The notes: generated from the sequence alone by a model not told the origin. DNA of 64,000 nt from Fructilactobacillus carniphilus (GCF_024029675.1 NZ_CP097121.1:744001-808000); one strand, 5' to 3'; shown: positions 46,131 through 56,308, numbered from the stretch's first letter. Program-made: numbers and translations.

Positions 46131-47522
46131 TTAAAAATTGATGCTCCCTTGTACCCGTGGGTAAGGGATAACATCCCGAATGTTGTCCATTCCGGTTACG
46201 TACATTAACAAGCGTTCAAATCCGATTCCAAAACCAGAGTGCTTCGTGCCTCCGTACTTACGGAGTTCCAAGTACCAGTCGTAGTCAGATTCCTGGAGGT
46301 TAAATTCGTGGAGCTTATCCAACAGCACGTCTTCGCGTTCCTCTCGTTGGCTTCCTCCGACCAATTCACCAATCCGGGGAACTAACAAGTCTACCGCTGC
46401 CACCGTTTTTTCATCCGCGTTATCGCGCATGTAGAAGGCCTTAATGTCGCGGGGATAATCAGTCACAAAGACCGGTTTGTGGAAAACCTGTTCAGCCAGA
46501 TATTGTTCGTGTTCCGCCTTTAAGTCAATCCCCCACTTCACGGGGAACTTAAAGTCGGCATCGGCTTGTTCCAAGCGTTCGATGGCTTCCGTGTAAGTAA
46601 TCCGAGCAAATGGTTCAGCAACCGTTTGTTGTAACCGGTCCAGCAAGTGTTCGTCCACGTGATCGGTTAAGAATTGCAAATCGGCTTGGGCGTGGTCTAA
46701 CAAGTATTGCACCACGTACTGCAACAAGCCCTGGATTTCGTCAATTGTTTCTGGCAAACCAGCAAAGGCCATTTCTGGTTCAATCATCCAAAATTCAGCG
46801 GCATGGCGTTTTGTATGTGAGTCTTCAGCCCGGAACGTCGGTCCAAAGGTGTAGACATTGCGAAAGGCCAAGGCAAACGGTTCCACTTGCAGTTGTCCAC
46901 TCACGGTCAGGTTGGTTTCCTGACCAAAGAAATCCTGACTAAAATCAGTTTTACCATTGTCGTCTTGTTCCGGTTGATCTGGATCCAACGTGGTAACCCG
47001 GAACATTTCCCCGGCTCCTTCGGCATCACTACTGGTGATGATCGGCGTGTTTACGTACACGAAGTCGTGGTGTTGCAGGTATTCATGAATGGCAAAAGCT
47101 GCCATCGATCGAATCTTAAACACGGCGTAGAAGGTGTTGGTTCGCGGCCGTAAGTGGGCAATCGTCCGCAGGTATTCTAACGAGTGCGCCTTCTTTTGCA
47201 GTGGGTAGTCTGGATCAGAAACTCCTTCAATGGTCACTTCATCCGCGTGCAGTTCAAATGGTTGTGGAGCATCCGGTGTTTCCACAAGTTGACCGGTAAT
47301 TTTAACCGTGGAACTAATCGGTAATTTAATCACATCTTCGAAATTGTTCAGTTGATCCCGTTTCGCAATCACCTGCACGTTTTTGATGTACGAACCATCA
47401 TTGACTTCAATAAAGGCAATCTTTTTCGAGTTCCGAATCGTCCGCACCCATCCCGAAATGGTGATTGGAGTTGTCAATTCGTTACGCGACTTTGTATATA
47501 AATCTTTTACTAATACATCCAT
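46131..47522 (-). CDS. asnS: Asparaginyl-tRNA synthetase
   Basis: 463 aa class IIb synthetase charging tRNA-Asn. The N-terminal OB fold starts [20 protein letters not shown]. Class II motif 2 is [20 protein letters not shown] and motif 3 [16 protein letters not shown]. The His/Lys-containing motif 2 region fits AsnRS better than AspRS, and the T-box leader upstream supports this. A terminator follows and the T-box at 47571-47800 controls it. Confidence 0.94.
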   Translation of the reverse strand: MDVLVKDLYTKSRNELTTPITISGWVRTIRNSKKIAFIEVNDGSYIKNVQVIAKRDQLNNFEDVIKLPISSTVKITGQLVETPDAPQPFELHADEVTIEGVSDPDYPLQKKAHSLEYLRTIAHLRPRTNTFYAVFKIRSMAAFAIHEYLQHHDFVYVNTPIITSSDAEGAGEMFRVTTLDPDQPEQDDNGKTDFSQDFFGQETNLTVSGQLQVEPFALAFRNVYTFGPTFRAEDSHTKRHAAEFWMIEPEMAFAGLPETIDEIQGLLQYVVQYLLDHAQADLQFLTDHVDEHLLDRLQQTVAEPFARITYTEAIERLEQADADFKFPVKWGIDLKAEHEQYLAEQVFHKPVFVTDYPRDIKAFYMRDNADEKTVAAVDLLVPRIGELVGGSQREEREDVLLDKLHEFNLQESDYDWYLELRKYGGTKHSGFGIGFERLLMYVTGMDNIRDVIPYPRVQGSINF

Positions 47523-47570
47523 TTTGTTACTCCCCCTGTTTAAATTAACCGCTGGACCCTAATTAAGGAC

Positions 47571-47800
47571 AAAGAAAAAGACCTCATCGAAAGGGACGAG
47601 GTCTTCGCGGTACCACCCAAATTGTTTTTCCAAGAAAAACCAACTCTAGTTCGCAATAACGGCCGAACTACCGGTACCGCGATTCTCAAGTCGAGAACCC
47701 TTCAGGTGTTAATTGTAAGCTCCGTGTACTAGGCTTCCACCTTACCCTAGCTCGCTGGTCACGATCCTGCTTACGCTCGTCCTGACGCGGTCTTAATTTA
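47571..47800 (-). promoter_or_regulatory. T-box riboswitch controlling asnS
   Basis: On the minus strand the leader contains the T-box core TTGGGTGGTACCGCG (47606-47620), which pairs with uncharged tRNA, followed by a terminator hairpin (47578-47588 with 47595-47605) and a T-rich tail. A long stem I region precedes it. A candidate Asn specifier AAC lies at 47708-47710 in TTAACACC, inferred from position and context. Uncharged tRNA-Asn would favour the antiterminator and switch on asnS. Confidence 0.92.
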
Positions 47801-47805
47801 ATTTC

Positions 47806-47834
47806 AATATACAATACTACTGCTGAAAACGCAA
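47806..47834 (-). promoter_or_regulatory. Promoter of the asnS T-box leader
   Basis: On the minus strand TTGCGT (47829-47834), 17 bp, TATATT (47806-47811), immediately upstream of the T-box leader. It overlaps a weak inverted repeat TGCTGA...TCAGCA (47821-47850) that follows the lactonase-family gene and lacks a T-tract. Confidence 0.6.
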
Positions 47835-47851
47835 TCTTTTTCGGTCAGCAA

Positions 47852-48898
47852 TTAATCCTGGCGGTGGGCCACACAAGTTCCTTCCGGAACAGTGAAGTCC
47901 TTTTGGATCAAGGTTAACTTGCCAGAAGCAACATCCCGTTGGAATAAAGTGGCATTATCGGTGTTTTGGTTAGCAACGATCAGGAAGTCTTCCGACCGGT
48001 TAAAGTTGAAGTCCCGGGGGAATTCACCTTCCGTAGAAACCCGTTGGATTTGTTTTAACTTTCCGTCTGATTGGACGGAAAAGACGACGATGCTATCGTT
48101 ACCCCGGTTAGAAACGTAGATAAAGCGGTGGTCACTCGACAAGTGAATGGCAGCAGCTCCGTTGTGTTCCGTCCAGTCAGCTGGAATAGTGGACACTACT
48201 TGTTCAATTTCAAACTGCGCGGTTTCTTCGTTGTAGTTTAAGACCGCCACCTTACTACTTAATTCTCCGACTAGGTAAGCCTTACCCAGTTCCTCAATGT
48301 AAGTAATGTGACGTGGCCCAAAGCCTGGTTCTAAGGTTAAGCCACTCACTAATTCGAGTTTGCCTTCCGGAGTTAAATCGTACAGAAAAATCTGATCGAG
48401 ACCAAGATCACAAACCACTAACCGGCCGTCAAACGAGATGTCGACGTAATGAGGATGCGGACCATCAGCCTGTTCTGGGCGCGGTCCCACCTGACCGTGA
48501 TCATGAACCCGATCGGTAGCGGCCAGTAAGCCGTCCGGTCCAATCTTAAAGATGGTCACATCTCCAGTATGGTAGTTGGCAGTGTACACAAATTGACGTT
48601 TTTCGTCGACCGTAATGTAAGCCGGGCTACTCCCCATTTCCACGATCTTTTGTAGTTCCTTCGCTGGAATAGTAGTCCCGTCTAAGTCCACCACTCCCCC
48701 GTGTAGTTCGTTATCTTCCATGACCCGTTCCACGGCATAAATCCGGTGGGCCTTTGATTCAGCAACGTAGGTTGGTGAACCGGCCTTGGCAACTAACTGC
48801 AGGTTTTGCAAAGCGGGCTTGTCCGTATCCAATTCAATTTGGTAAATTCCTTTACTTTGATTCTTGGTATACGTTCCGATCAGAAATTTTTCAATCAT
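47852..48898 (-). CDS. Lactonase-family beta-propeller protein (6-phosphogluconolactonase-like)
   Basis: 348 aa of the seven-bladed beta-propeller lactonase family (PF10282). It probably hydrolyses 6-phosphogluconolactone or a similar lactone in the cytosol. Family features are the opening FLIGTYTKNQSKGIYQIELD, GSSPAYITVDEKRQFVYTAN, the PHPHYVDISFDGRLVVCDLG blade and YVSNRGNDSIVVFSVQSDGK. The start is the ATG behind GGAGG; ten upstream codons in frame lack a ribosome site. Single gene. Family membership is secure, the exact substrate is not. Confidence 0.85.
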   Translation of the reverse strand: MIEKFLIGTYTKNQSKGIYQIELDTDKPALQNLQLVAKAGSPTYVAESKAHRIYAVERVMEDNELHGGVVDLDGTTIPAKELQKIVEMGSSPAYITVDEKRQFVYTANYHTGDVTIFKIGPDGLLAATDRVHDHGQVGPRPEQADGPHPHYVDISFDGRLVVCDLGLDQIFLYDLTPEGKLELVSGLTLEPGFGPRHITYIEELGKAYLVGELSSKVAVLNYNEETAQFEIEQVVSTIPADWTEHNGAAAIHLSSDHRFIYVSNRGNDSIVVFSVQSDGKLKQIQRVSTEGEFPRDFNFNRSEDFLIVANQNTDNATLFQRDVASGKLTLIQKDFTVPEGTCVAHRQD

Positions 48899-48961
48899 GT
48901 TTCCTGCCTCCGTGTTCTTTTTGTTCATTATCCCACAAACTAAAAATCCGGTAAAGCAACG

Positions 48962-49276
48962 TTAACCAATGTGATTTTCTTTCAAAATTTGGGCGACTTC
49001 CTGCTCCATTGCGGGAGTTTTCTCCCACTCTTCAAATGCTTGCAAGTTTTCATCAGGCATCGTGTAGTGCTGATTAATGTAATTTTCATAATTAATCACA
49101 TGAACGGAGTGCGGAATGTTAAGTTGCAGAATCCGGACTTGCTTGATTAAATTCCGTTCCGCAGCCAGTTCTGCCCGCCCGTTCTGAACCATGTTGCTGA
49201 TTTCTAGGTACTTGCTACCGTCTAAACGCGTAATTTCTTCAATCAACGTGAAGGTTTCGTGACTTTTTTGTGCCAT
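48962..49276 (-). CDS. Hypothetical protein, 104 aa
   Basis: No family recognised. Soluble, acidic at the C-terminus (FEEWEKTPAMEQEVAQILKE), with probable helices; no signal or membrane segment. A good ribosome site (GGAG, seven bases before the ATG) and standard codon use support a real gene. It follows a 44-codon gene by ten bases, so both are probably co-transcribed. Confidence 0.7.
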   Translation of the reverse strand: MAQKSHETFTLIEEITRLDGSKYLEISNMVQNGRAELAAERNLIKQVRILQLNIPHSVHVINYENYINQHYTMPDENLQAFEEWEKTPAMEQEVAQILKENHIG

Positions 49277-49286
49277 GTAACGCTCC

Positions 49287-49421
49287 TTACCAGTGCCGTT
49301 TTGAGACCGACCGTAACCCCCGCCGGTCCGCGTTTAACTTGTTTTGTTGTTGCTTAAATTTTTCCCAAGTTGCTTCCTTGCGATCGTGTTTATTTTGTTT
49401 TGTTTTTTTTGTGTATTTCAT
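49287..49421 (-). CDS. Small very basic protein, 44 aa, unknown function
   Basis: 44 aa from ATG at 49421 to TAA at 49287, starting MKYTKKTKQNKHDRKEATWE and ending in SKRHW. It is highly Lys/Arg/Gln-rich with no hydrophobic segment, so it is probably nucleic-acid associated. AAGGTGA lies seven bases before the ATG, a strong site. It ends ten bases before the 104-aa gene, which has its own ribosome site. Its promoter may be a TATAAT at 49486-49491 near the glmS end. No family recognised. Confidence 0.6.
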   Translation of the reverse strand: MKYTKKTKQNKHDRKEATWEKFKQQQNKLNADRRGLRSVSKRHW

Positions 49422-49445
49422 TTAACTCACCTTCTTTATTTAAGC

Positions 49446-49478
49446 GAAAAAGAAAAGAATTGTCGCAACAATCCTTTT
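49446..49478 (-). terminator. Intrinsic terminator after glmS
   Basis: AAAAGAATTGT (49453-49463) pairs with ACAATCCTTTT (49468-49478); the minus strand ends in a T-rich tail. It lies about 20 bp after the glmS stop. Confidence 0.8.
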
Positions 49479-49498
49479 CTGTCTAATTATACAATTTT

Positions 49499-51313
49499 TT
49501 ATTCCACAGTCACACTCTTAGCCAAGTTCCGTGGCAAGTCCACGTTCAAACCTTTGTTCAAACTGGTGTAGTAAGCCAACAGCTGGGCGGGAATGACACT
49601 CAAGAGTGGCGTCAATAGTTCGTCGACATCCGGAATTACAAAGGTATCTTCCGGACGAGCCAAGCTCTTTTTCACAATCGATAACGTCTTAGCACCCCGG
49701 GCAGCGGTTTCTTCCAGATTACTCCGGGTCAAACCAGCGGTGCCAGCTTGGGTAATAATGCCAATCACCGGTGTCCCGGGTTCAATCAGAGCAATCGTGC
49801 CATGCTTTAATTCTCCAGAGGCAAACCCTTCAGCGTGCACATAGGAAATTTCTTTCAGCTTCAAAGCAGCTTCGATTGAAACCGTATAGTCAATCCCCCG
49901 TCCGATGTAGAAGGCTTGGTTAGCGTCGACAAAGTAGTCTTCCGCAATCTGATTAATTTCGTTCTTTTCGTCCACAATACTTTGCATTCCTTGAGCCACC
50001 ACAGCTAACTGACCTTTAAGATCAAAATCAAGGGCAGCTTGGTTTTCCTTCGCCTCACCCACGGCCTTAGCTAAAATGGCTTCGAGCGCAATTTGGGCGG
50101 TGTAAGCCTTGGTAGAAGCCACGGAAATTTCTGGACCAGCTTGTAATAACAAAGTAAAAGTTGATTCGCGTGACAACGTAGAGTTGGCCACGTTTGTAAT
50201 CGTCAGGCTGGGCAGCTTCTGTTTGTTAACGTTGACTAATACTTGCCGACTGTCGGCCGTTTCCCCACTTTGCGAAAGGAAGATAAAGAATGGCTTTTCA
50301 GAAAGTAACGGGTCTTCATACGCAAATTCAGAAGCAACATGAACTTCAGCAGGAATCCCAGTCAGCTTTTCTAACTGCATTTTTCCGACCAAGCCAGCGT
50401 GGTAACTAGTTCCTGCTCCGACGATGTAAATCCGGTCGGAACCCTTAATGGCGTCCACTAAGTCGGCGTCAAGCTTCGGGTGCCCAGCTTCGTCTAAATA
50501 TTCTGCAGAAAGCTTCCGCATTACGTTTGGTTGTTCGTCGATTTCCTTTAGCATGTAGTATGGGTAAGTGCCCTTATCAGAAGCACTTGGATCCACACTA
50601 ACTTCAAAGGTTTCGCGTTCGACCACGTTTCCGTCTGCATCGTTTACAATCACTTCGTCCGGTTTCACGATGCACATGTCGCCATCTTGAATTTCTAAGA
50701 AAGTATGGGTCACGTTTAACATGGCAATCGAATCAGAACAAACTACGTTGCAACCATCGCCTAATCCAATCAACATCGGACTTTTGTTTTTGGCCACGTA
50801 AATTGTTTCCGGTTCTTCACGGTCCATTAACATGAAGGCATACGATGAGTTTTCTAAGAGTGCTAACGTCTTGTTAAAGGCGTCCTTGGTACTCATCCCT
50901 TCCTTGACAAACTTATCAATTAATTGCACCACCACTTCAGTATCAGTTTGGCTGTGGAAGTGCACTCCTTGGAGGTATTCGTCCTTTAATGCTTGGAAGT
51001 TTTCGATCACACCATTGTGAACCAGGTAAAAGCGTTCGTCACTCGAAAATTGGGGGTGAGCATTTTCAATTGTAACCCCACCATGAGTTGCCCAGCGGGT
51101 ATGACCAATGCCGGCCGTTCCCTGAACTTCTGGTCCAATTTTCTTGCGTAAGTCGGCAATGCTTCCTGTGGTTTTCACCAGGTAATCGGTTCCATCCGGT
51201 TGATCGACAAAGATTCCCGCTGAATCATAGCCCCGATACTGTAATTTTTCTAAACCACTGACTAAGATTTCAGTTGCATCCTTATTTCCGGTTACTCCAA
51301 CTACTCCACACAT
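49499..51313 (-). CDS. glmS: Glutamine-fructose-6-phosphate aminotransferase (isomerizing)
   Basis: 604 aa, first enzyme of UDP-GlcNAc synthesis (fructose 6-phosphate plus glutamine to glucosamine 6-phosphate). Met1 is removed to expose Cys2 as the N-terminal nucleophile (MCGVVGVTG). The glutaminase domain has RWATHGG and NGVIENF; two SIS domains include GAGTSYHAGLVGK and SQSGETADS. It ends KSVTVE, the usual GlmS end. It has its own strong promoter at 51382-51410. No glmS ribozyme-like leader is evident in the roughly 60-nt 5' region. Its product feeds wall synthesis and the GlcNAc used by GtfA. Confidence 0.96.
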   Translation of the reverse strand: MCGVVGVTGNKDATEILVSGLEKLQYRGYDSAGIFVDQPDGTDYLVKTTGSIADLRKKIGPEVQGTAGIGHTRWATHGGVTIENAHPQFSSDERFYLVHNGVIENFQALKDEYLQGVHFHSQTDTEVVVQLIDKFVKEGMSTKDAFNKTLALLENSSYAFMLMDREEPETIYVAKNKSPMLIGLGDGCNVVCSDSIAMLNVTHTFLEIQDGDMCIVKPDEVIVNDADGNVVERETFEVSVDPSASDKGTYPYYMLKEIDEQPNVMRKLSAEYLDEAGHPKLDADLVDAIKGSDRIYIVGAGTSYHAGLVGKMQLEKLTGIPAEVHVASEFAYEDPLLSEKPFFIFLSQSGETADSRQVLVNVNKQKLPSLTITNVANSTLSRESTFTLLLQAGPEISVASTKAYTAQIALEAILAKAVGEAKENQAALDFDLKGQLAVVAQGMQSIVDEKNEINQIAEDYFVDANQAFYIGRGIDYTVSIEAALKLKEISYVHAEGFASGELKHGTIALIEPGTPVIGIITQAGTAGLTRSNLEETAARGAKTLSIVKKSLARPEDTFVIPDVDELLTPLLSVIPAQLLAYYTSLNKGLNVDLPRNLAKSVTVE

Positions 51314-51381
51314 ATTGAATGTCCTCGTTTCTAAATTGGTATAGATGTTTAAATTATTTTTGATTTGTTAACACAATCTAT

Positions 51382-51410
51382 ATATTAGAGTTTTCATGAA
51401 TACTTGTCAA
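51382..51410 (-). promoter_or_regulatory. Strong sigma-A promoter of glmS
   Basis: On the minus strand a perfect TTGACA (51405-51410), 17 bp, TAATAT (51382-51387). The transcription start would be near 51375, about 60 nt before the ATG. Confidence 0.8.
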
Positions 51411-51440
51411 ACCATAACCACAAATTGGTCTACGCCCAAT

Positions 51441-51471
51441 AAAAAAGAACCGTTCGCAAAGAACCGTTCTT
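51441..51471 (-). terminator. Intrinsic terminator after glmM
   Basis: AAGAACCGTTC (51445-51455) and GAACCGTTCTT (51461-51471) form an 11-bp stem with one central mismatch, followed by six Ts on the minus strand. It separates glmM from glmS. Confidence 0.75.
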
Positions 51472-51477
51472 ATCGTT

Positions 51478-52824
51478 TTATTGATTAGCTTGTTTCACGA
51501 CCGCTGCGATTTGGTCAGCATACCGCTGGCTATCTTCTTGCGTCGCTGCTTCGACCATCACCCGAAGCAATGGTTCAGTCCCACTCGGTCGGACTAAAAT
51601 TCGTCCGTTTCCGTTCATTTCCGTTTCGACCTGTTGAATTACTTCCTGAACTTCAGGAGCATCCATGGCGTGGACCTTATCCTTTACCTGGACGTTCACC
51701 AGGCTTTGCGGGTATTTCCGAACTTCGGCTGCCAGTTCGGATAATGGCTTGTTGGTCGCCTGCATAATCGACATCAGTTGCAAGCTGGTTAACATGCCGT
51801 CTCCGGTGGTATTGAAGTCTAAGAAGACGATGTGACCGGATTGTTCACCACCGAGGTTGTACCCTTTCCGATTCATTTCTTCCACCACGTACCGATCCCC
51901 CACCTTGGTTTTTACACTCTTTAAGCCGTGGGCCTCCATGGCCTTGTACATTCCCAGATTACTCATCACCGTGGTAACAATCGTATCTTGTTTTAAACGA
52001 CCGTGTTCATTCATGTATTTTCCACAAATGTACATAATCTTGTCACCATCCACAATGTTTCCGAGTTCATCAACCGCAATACATCGATCCCCGTCCCCAT
52101 CAAAGGCAATTCCCAGTTGGGCGCCTTCATCGACCACTAACCGTTGCAATTGTTCAGGATGCGTGGACCCCACCTGGTCGTTGATGTTAATTCCGTTCGG
52201 TGTGGTGGCCATCGTGGTGAAGTCAATGCCTAGGTCAGCATATAAGCGTGGCACTAGCGAACTAGTGGCTCCATTAGCAGCATCCACCACCACCTTCATG
52301 CCGGTTAAATTTTCTGGAATCGTTTGTGCTAAGAAGTGAAGGTACTTTTGTCCGGCTTCCGTGTAGTTATCGGCCGTTCCCAGTCCCTTGGCAGCTGGAC
52401 GTGGTAAATCATCCACCGGATTTTCGAGGATGGCTTCGATGTCGGCTTCAATCTCGTCAGACAACTTGTAACCGTCACCACCGAAGAACTTAATCCCGTT
52501 GTATTCTGCTGGATTGTGCGAAGCTGTAATCATCACGCCGGCATCCGCATCCTGATCTCTAACTAAGTAAGCAACCCCAGGCGTCGTTACAATTCCCAGC
52601 CGGAGTACTTCAATTCCGACAGACAATAAGCCTGCGATCAAAGCGTCTTCTAGCATTTGTCCAGAAATTCGAGTATCACGTGAGACCAAAACCCGGGGCT
52701 GGTGGTTTTCAGCACTGCGCTTCGTGAGTGCGTAACCCCCAGCTCGGCCAGCCCGAAAGGCCAATTCTGGGGTTAGTTCTTGATTCGCGATTCCTCTAAT
52801 TCCATCAGTTCCAAAATATTTCAT
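51478..52824 (-). CDS. glmM: Phosphoglucosamine mutase
   Basis: 448 aa. It converts glucosamine 6-phosphate to glucosamine 1-phosphate for UDP-GlcNAc. N-terminal [11 protein letters not shown], phosphoserine Ser102 in [11 protein letters not shown], metal-binding DGDGDRC near 240, and the phosphate-binding [14 protein letters not shown] near 410-420. Third gene of the operon cdaA-cdaR-glmM, an arrangement known to link c-di-AMP synthesis and wall precursors. Confidence 0.96.
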   Translation of the reverse strand: MKYFGTDGIRGIANQELTPELAFRAGRAGGYALTKRSAENHQPRVLVSRDTRISGQMLEDALIAGLLSVGIEVLRLGIVTTPGVAYLVRDQDADAGVMITASHNPAEYNGIKFFGGDGYKLSDEIEADIEAILENPVDDLPRPAAKGLGTADNYTEAGQKYLHFLAQTIPENLTGMKVVVDAANGATSSLVPRLYADLGIDFTTMATTPNGININDQVGSTHPEQLQRLVVDEGAQLGIAFDGDGDRCIAVDELGNIVDGDKIMYICGKYMNEHGRLKQDTIVTTVMSNLGMYKAMEAHGLKSVKTKVGDRYVVEEMNRKGYNLGGEQSGHIVFLDFNTTGDGMLTSLQLMSIMQATNKPLSELAAEVRKYPQSLVNVQVKDKVHAMDAPEVQEVIQQVETEMNGNGRILVRPSGTEPLLRVMVEAATQEDSQRYADQIAAVVKQANQ

Positions 52825-52847
52825 TGCTACTCCTTTATCGTTTCTAA

Positions 52848-53576
52848 TTACTTATTCTCTTCATTATTCTTTTGATTTTCTTTTTGCACGTTAAGCTTCA
52901 CGTCCGTAGTTGACGGGGAAATAACCACATTAACCGTTTTTCCCTTAGCATCCACAGCGTCAATCACCGCAGCCTTATCGGTTGACTTGTGCACGTCATC
53001 TGGTAGGTTCACCTTGGCAACGACCTTATCAATCCGTTCCATCTCATTTTCCGGTCCGGTAATGCTGACCTTTTTGAGATCTTGGTCCACCCGGTTCACC
53101 TTATAACCATCCATGATTTGATTCTTATCGTACTCTACCGTTACGGGCAAAGTTTTTGTTTCCCGTGGTTGAATGTTTACGGTAATTTTGGCTGGTTTAA
53201 TCGTGGCTTGGAGTTGCGAATTCAATCCAGTTTGTTGTAGCCGCACCGTGTGCTTTCCCGGACCAAGGTCATTTAAATCAGCAATCACTTTGAAATTCCG
53301 GGTATTCGCGGTGGTAGTTACTAGTGCCGAGGGTCCCTTCAATTGAACCTGAACCTGATTGGGATATCCGACCACGAAGTACTTCTCAGAGTTCACGTTG
53401 AGTTGTAACGGAACCTCGATTTGCTTACGCGTATCCGAACTTAACTGCTGGTTCGCCTGATTATTGCGGGCATTCGGAGTGCCTAGTTTAGCTTGGTTCA
53501 CGATGAAGAACAAACCCACGGCAATCACAAGCGAAAAAAGCAGTGCAAATGCTTTACTATCCACAAAGCGGTGCAT
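52848..53576 (-). CDS. cdaR: CdaR, YbbR-domain regulator of diadenylate cyclase
   Basis: 242 aa. One N-terminal membrane segment ([20 protein letters not shown], about 10-29) and an extracytoplasmic part with YbbR repeats ([36 protein letters not shown]). CdaR binds and modulates CdaA. The start overlaps the cdaA stop region by one base, so the genes are coupled; glmM follows after 23 bases. Confidence 0.92.
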   Translation of the reverse strand: MHRFVDSKAFALLFSLVIAVGLFFIVNQAKLGTPNARNNQANQQLSSDTRKQIEVPLQLNVNSEKYFVVGYPNQVQVQLKGPSALVTTTANTRNFKVIADLNDLGPGKHTVRLQQTGLNSQLQATIKPAKITVNIQPRETKTLPVTVEYDKNQIMDGYKVNRVDQDLKKVSITGPENEMERIDKVVAKVNLPDDVHKSTDKAAVIDAVDAKGKTVNVVISPSTTDVKLNVQKENQKNNEENK

Positions 53577-54415
53577 TACTTGCCACCTCCCATTAGTTTA
53601 GCAAAAAAGTCATGCACTTCACCGTGCCACGTTTTTTTCTGGCTTGGTTGCAACAAATGACTGCGCAGGTACTTCAGGTAGTCTTCCCGACTCATTCCAC
53701 GCAGTAATTCATTGTTCTGGGTGAAAGACACTTCCCCCGTTTCTTCAGAAACTACAATGGTAATGGCATCAGTGACTTCGGAAAGACCGACAGCAGCCCG
53801 GTGCCGCGTTCCTAATTCGCGGGGAATCAGATTACTATCTGAGGGTGGTAGATACGCATTGGCAGCGGCAATTCGATCATCCTTGATAATCACGGCTCCG
53901 TCATGCAACGGCGTGTTCGGAATGAAGATGTTAATCAACAGTTCACTGGAAACGTCCGCATCTAAAGCAATTCCCTTTTCAATCCATTCTTCCAGCCCGG
54001 TCTTCATTTGAATCGCAATCAATGCTCCAATCCGACGTTTGGACAAGTACTGAATCGCCCCGTCCAACGCTTTAATCACCTTTTCGGTTCGTTCATTGGC
54101 CTGTTGGGATTGTTTAAAAACCGACTGCTGACCCAATTTTTCGAGCCCCCGCCGAATTTCAGGCTGAAAAATCACGATACAGCCAATCACTCCCCAATTA
54201 ATGACTTGATCCAAAATCCAAGAAGTCATGGTAAGTCCAAGATACCAACTCAGCACTTTGGCAATCACTAGCACCACAATCCCGCGTAGGAGCTGGATGG
54301 AACGAGTCCCCTTTAACAGCATAAATAATTCGTAGATTAGAATCCACACTACCAAAATGTCCAAGACGTTGCTGAGGTTATGTAGTGTCAGAATGTTACT
54401 CCAATTAATTTCCAT
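53576..54415 (-). CDS. cdaA: Diadenylate cyclase CdaA
   Basis: 279 aa membrane enzyme making c-di-AMP from two ATP. Three N-terminal membrane segments (about 15-85) precede the DAC domain with the catalytic DGA (172-174, LHDGAVI) and RHR (204-206, GTRHRAAVG). The start is chosen at the ATG after GGAAGG; a longer frame to 54472 would begin within the promoter. First gene of cdaA-cdaR-glmM. Confidence 0.95.
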   Translation of the reverse strand: MEINWSNILTLHNLSNVLDILVVWILIYELFMLLKGTRSIQLLRGIVVLVIAKVLSWYLGLTMTSWILDQVINWGVIGCIVIFQPEIRRGLEKLGQQSVFKQSQQANERTEKVIKALDGAIQYLSKRRIGALIAIQMKTGLEEWIEKGIALDADVSSELLINIFIPNTPLHDGAVIIKDDRIAAANAYLPPSDSNLIPRELGTRHRAAVGLSEVTDAITIVVSEETGEVSFTQNNELLRGMSREDYLKYLRSHLLQPSQKKTWHGEVHDFFAKLMGGGK

Positions 54416-54455
54416 TCGTTCGTGTTCCTTCCTACTTAAGGCGACTTCAGAAATC

Positions 54456-54464
54456 ATTATAGCA
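54456..54464 (-). promoter_or_regulatory. Extended -10 promoter of the cdaA operon
   Basis: On the minus strand TGCTATAAT combines a TGn extension with a perfect TATAAT (54456-54461); no good -35 box is visible. About 40 bp upstream of the cdaA start. Confidence 0.55.
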
Positions 54465-54576
54465 CTCCCCAAGCTGATTTTAATAGGGCGGTCGGTATGG
54501 TTTTAGAAACACTTTAATAGTTTTTTTGCTTAATTTGCGGTTTAATGAAAGGAGACTATTTTGAGGTGATTGGAAT

Positions 54577-55230
54577 ATGACAAACAGAAAAAAATGGCAA
54601 GTTCGCTTGTTTTTCATCGTATGGCTGGTGTTTATCAAGCTCTTTATTAAGGACTCGCTCTTTGGATTTCTATTGTTAAATACATTTTTAGGCTACATCC
54701 CAATTGAACTGAGCTTTCACATCGGCAAACCCAAGCAAAATGTAATAATTTTCTGGCTTTTAACCTGCGCCTGGTTGCTCTTTTATCCCAATGCCCCCTA
54801 CATTTTAACTGATTTGCTCCACCTGTCGTGGCTCCACCCAAACGACATTAACGGAATGTTGAAGTTAGATGGTCACATTTGGTTCCTCTACACTTGCCTC
54901 TTAATCAGCGCGTTAACCTGTGCCTTTCTAGGCTTTTGGAGTCTGATTCACGTGGCCAAGGCCATTACCGCCAAGCTCCACCTGCAAATGGGATTTACCA
55001 ATATGCTGGTGACTTTTGTACTGATCTTTTTAAGTTCAGTCGGCCTCTACATTGGTCGCTTTCTACGAGTGCACACCGTTTACCTGATTACCAATCCCAA
55101 ATTTTACATCCATATGTTTGCTAACATGTGGAACCGGGAAATGCTGATTTTTGTCATCTTGATGACCATCATTCAGCTCGTGATTTACTGGATTTACACC
55201 ATCATCCAGGATAATGGTTCAGATGCATAA
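54577..55230 (+). CDS. DUF1361 integral membrane protein
   Basis: 217 aa with about six or seven membrane segments. The DUF1361 signature is visible in LLFYPNAPYILTDLLHLSWL and SSVGLYIGRFLRVHTVYLIT. Function unknown in the family. GAGGTGATT precedes the ATG. It is divergent from cdaA and convergent with murB, sharing a bidirectional terminator. Confidence 0.88.
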   Translation: MTNRKKWQVRLFFIVWLVFIKLFIKDSLFGFLLLNTFLGYIPIELSFHIGKPKQNVIIFWLLTCAWLLFYPNAPYILTDLLHLSWLHPNDINGMLKLDGHIWFLYTCLLISALTCAFLGFWSLIHVAKAITAKLHLQMGFTNMLVTFVLIFLSSVGLYIGRFLRVHTVYLITNPKFYIHMFANMWNREMLIFVILMTIIQLVIYWIYTIIQDNGSDA

Positions 55231-55248
55231 AAATCATTGGAAAATAAA

Positions 55249-55288
55249 AAAGGCTCATTAGGCGTTACCAGCTTAATGAGCCTTTTTT
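55249..55288. terminator. Bidirectional terminator between the DUF1361 gene and murB
   Basis: AAAAAAGGCTCATTA pairs with TAATGAGCCTTTTTT, so both strands have a hairpin followed by Ts. It serves the plus-strand gene ending at 55230 and murB, whose stop it touches. Confidence 0.9.
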
Positions 55289-56186
55289 ATGGTTCCACTC
55301 CAATAATCCGGACCTCGGTTTCCAAGTGAATCCCAGTTTGCGCAAAAACCGTCTCCTGGACGTGGTGAATTACCTGCAGGTAGTCAGTAGCAGTAGCATG
55401 GTCCACGTTAACGATGAAGCCTGCGTGTTTTTTCGATACTTCGGCGCCACCAAACCGATAACCTTGTAATCCCGCTTCGTGAATCAACTTGCCAGCGAAG
55501 TGACCCTTAGGCCGTTTAAAAACGCTCCCACAGGACGGATATTCGAGTGGTTGCTTGGACTTGCGCAGGTAATTCAAGTGGTTCATTTCGTGTTGAATTA
55601 GACCTTTGTGACCCTGACGGAGCTTGAAAGTGGCGCCCAAGACAATCGCGTGTTGATCCTGAATCGCACTGTGTCGGTAGCCAAAGTCCAACTGTTCGTG
55701 GGGCCATACCTCAACGGCCAAATCCTGCGTTAAAACAGTAGCGGATTCCAGCACGAATTGGGTTTCACCCCCGTAAGCTCCAGCATTCATAAAGACTCCG
55801 CCCCCGATACTACCGGGAATCCCGGCGGCAAATTCTAACCCCGTGAGGCCGGCTTGTTGGGCGACCTTGGTAGTTTCTATGTAAGCGGCGCCAGCCTCTG
55901 TGATTACCCGCTCGCCGTCGACGTGGATGTGATTCATCGCGGTTAGGATAATGGTCAGTCCCCGAATTCCGCCGTCACGCACGATTAAATTACTGGCATT
56001 GCCCAACACCGTAATCGGCATGCCAATTTGATCAGCATATTGAACCAACGTTTCCACCTGTTGGTCAGATTCTGGAAACGCCAAAAAATCGGCTGGTCCG
56101 CCGGTTTTGGTCCAGGAATAATGAGCTAATGGTTCATCTTTTAAAATTTTAAAATCGGTAAATTTAGTAGTTAAATCAACTGTCAT
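55287..56186 (-). CDS. murB: UDP-N-acetylenolpyruvoylglucosamine reductase
   Basis: 299 aa FAD enzyme reducing UDP-GlcNAc-enolpyruvate to UDP-MurNAc. FAD-binding [15 protein letters not shown] (about 65-80), [20 protein letters not shown] (about 125-145), catalytic Ser in [11 protein letters not shown], and the final Glu in ETEVRIIG. Start at the second ATG, with AAAGGAAAA about ten bases upstream; an alternative ATG 33 bases earlier has a weaker context. Single gene. Confidence 0.94.
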   Translation of the reverse strand: MTVDLTTKFTDFKILKDEPLAHYSWTKTGGPADFLAFPESDQQVETLVQYADQIGMPITVLGNASNLIVRDGGIRGLTIILTAMNHIHVDGERVITEAGAAYIETTKVAQQAGLTGLEFAAGIPGSIGGGVFMNAGAYGGETQFVLESATVLTQDLAVEVWPHEQLDFGYRHSAIQDQHAIVLGATFKLRQGHKGLIQHEMNHLNYLRKSKQPLEYPSCGSVFKRPKGHFAGKLIHEAGLQGYRFGGAEVSKKHAGFIVNVDHATATDYLQVIHHVQETVFAQTGIHLETEVRIIGVEP

Positions 56187-56308
56187 CGTACTGTTTTCCT
56201 TTCGGTCATCTTCCTTCATTCTACCACGCTCATTCGGGGAACACTACTTGGAAAATGATATACTAAGAGCATCAGTTCCACTACTTTCAACCGTAAGGAG
56301 GAATTTTT

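Noticed and set aside
47821..47850. Inverted repeat TGCTGA...TCAGCA after the lactonase-family gene, considered as its terminator.
   Set aside because: Weak stem, 18-base loop, no T-tract, and it overlaps the promoter of the T-box leader.
51314..51375. Possible glmS ribozyme or riboswitch in the glmS leader.
   Set aside because: The leader downstream of the promoter is only about 60 nt and shows no extended structure, too short for the glmS ribozyme.
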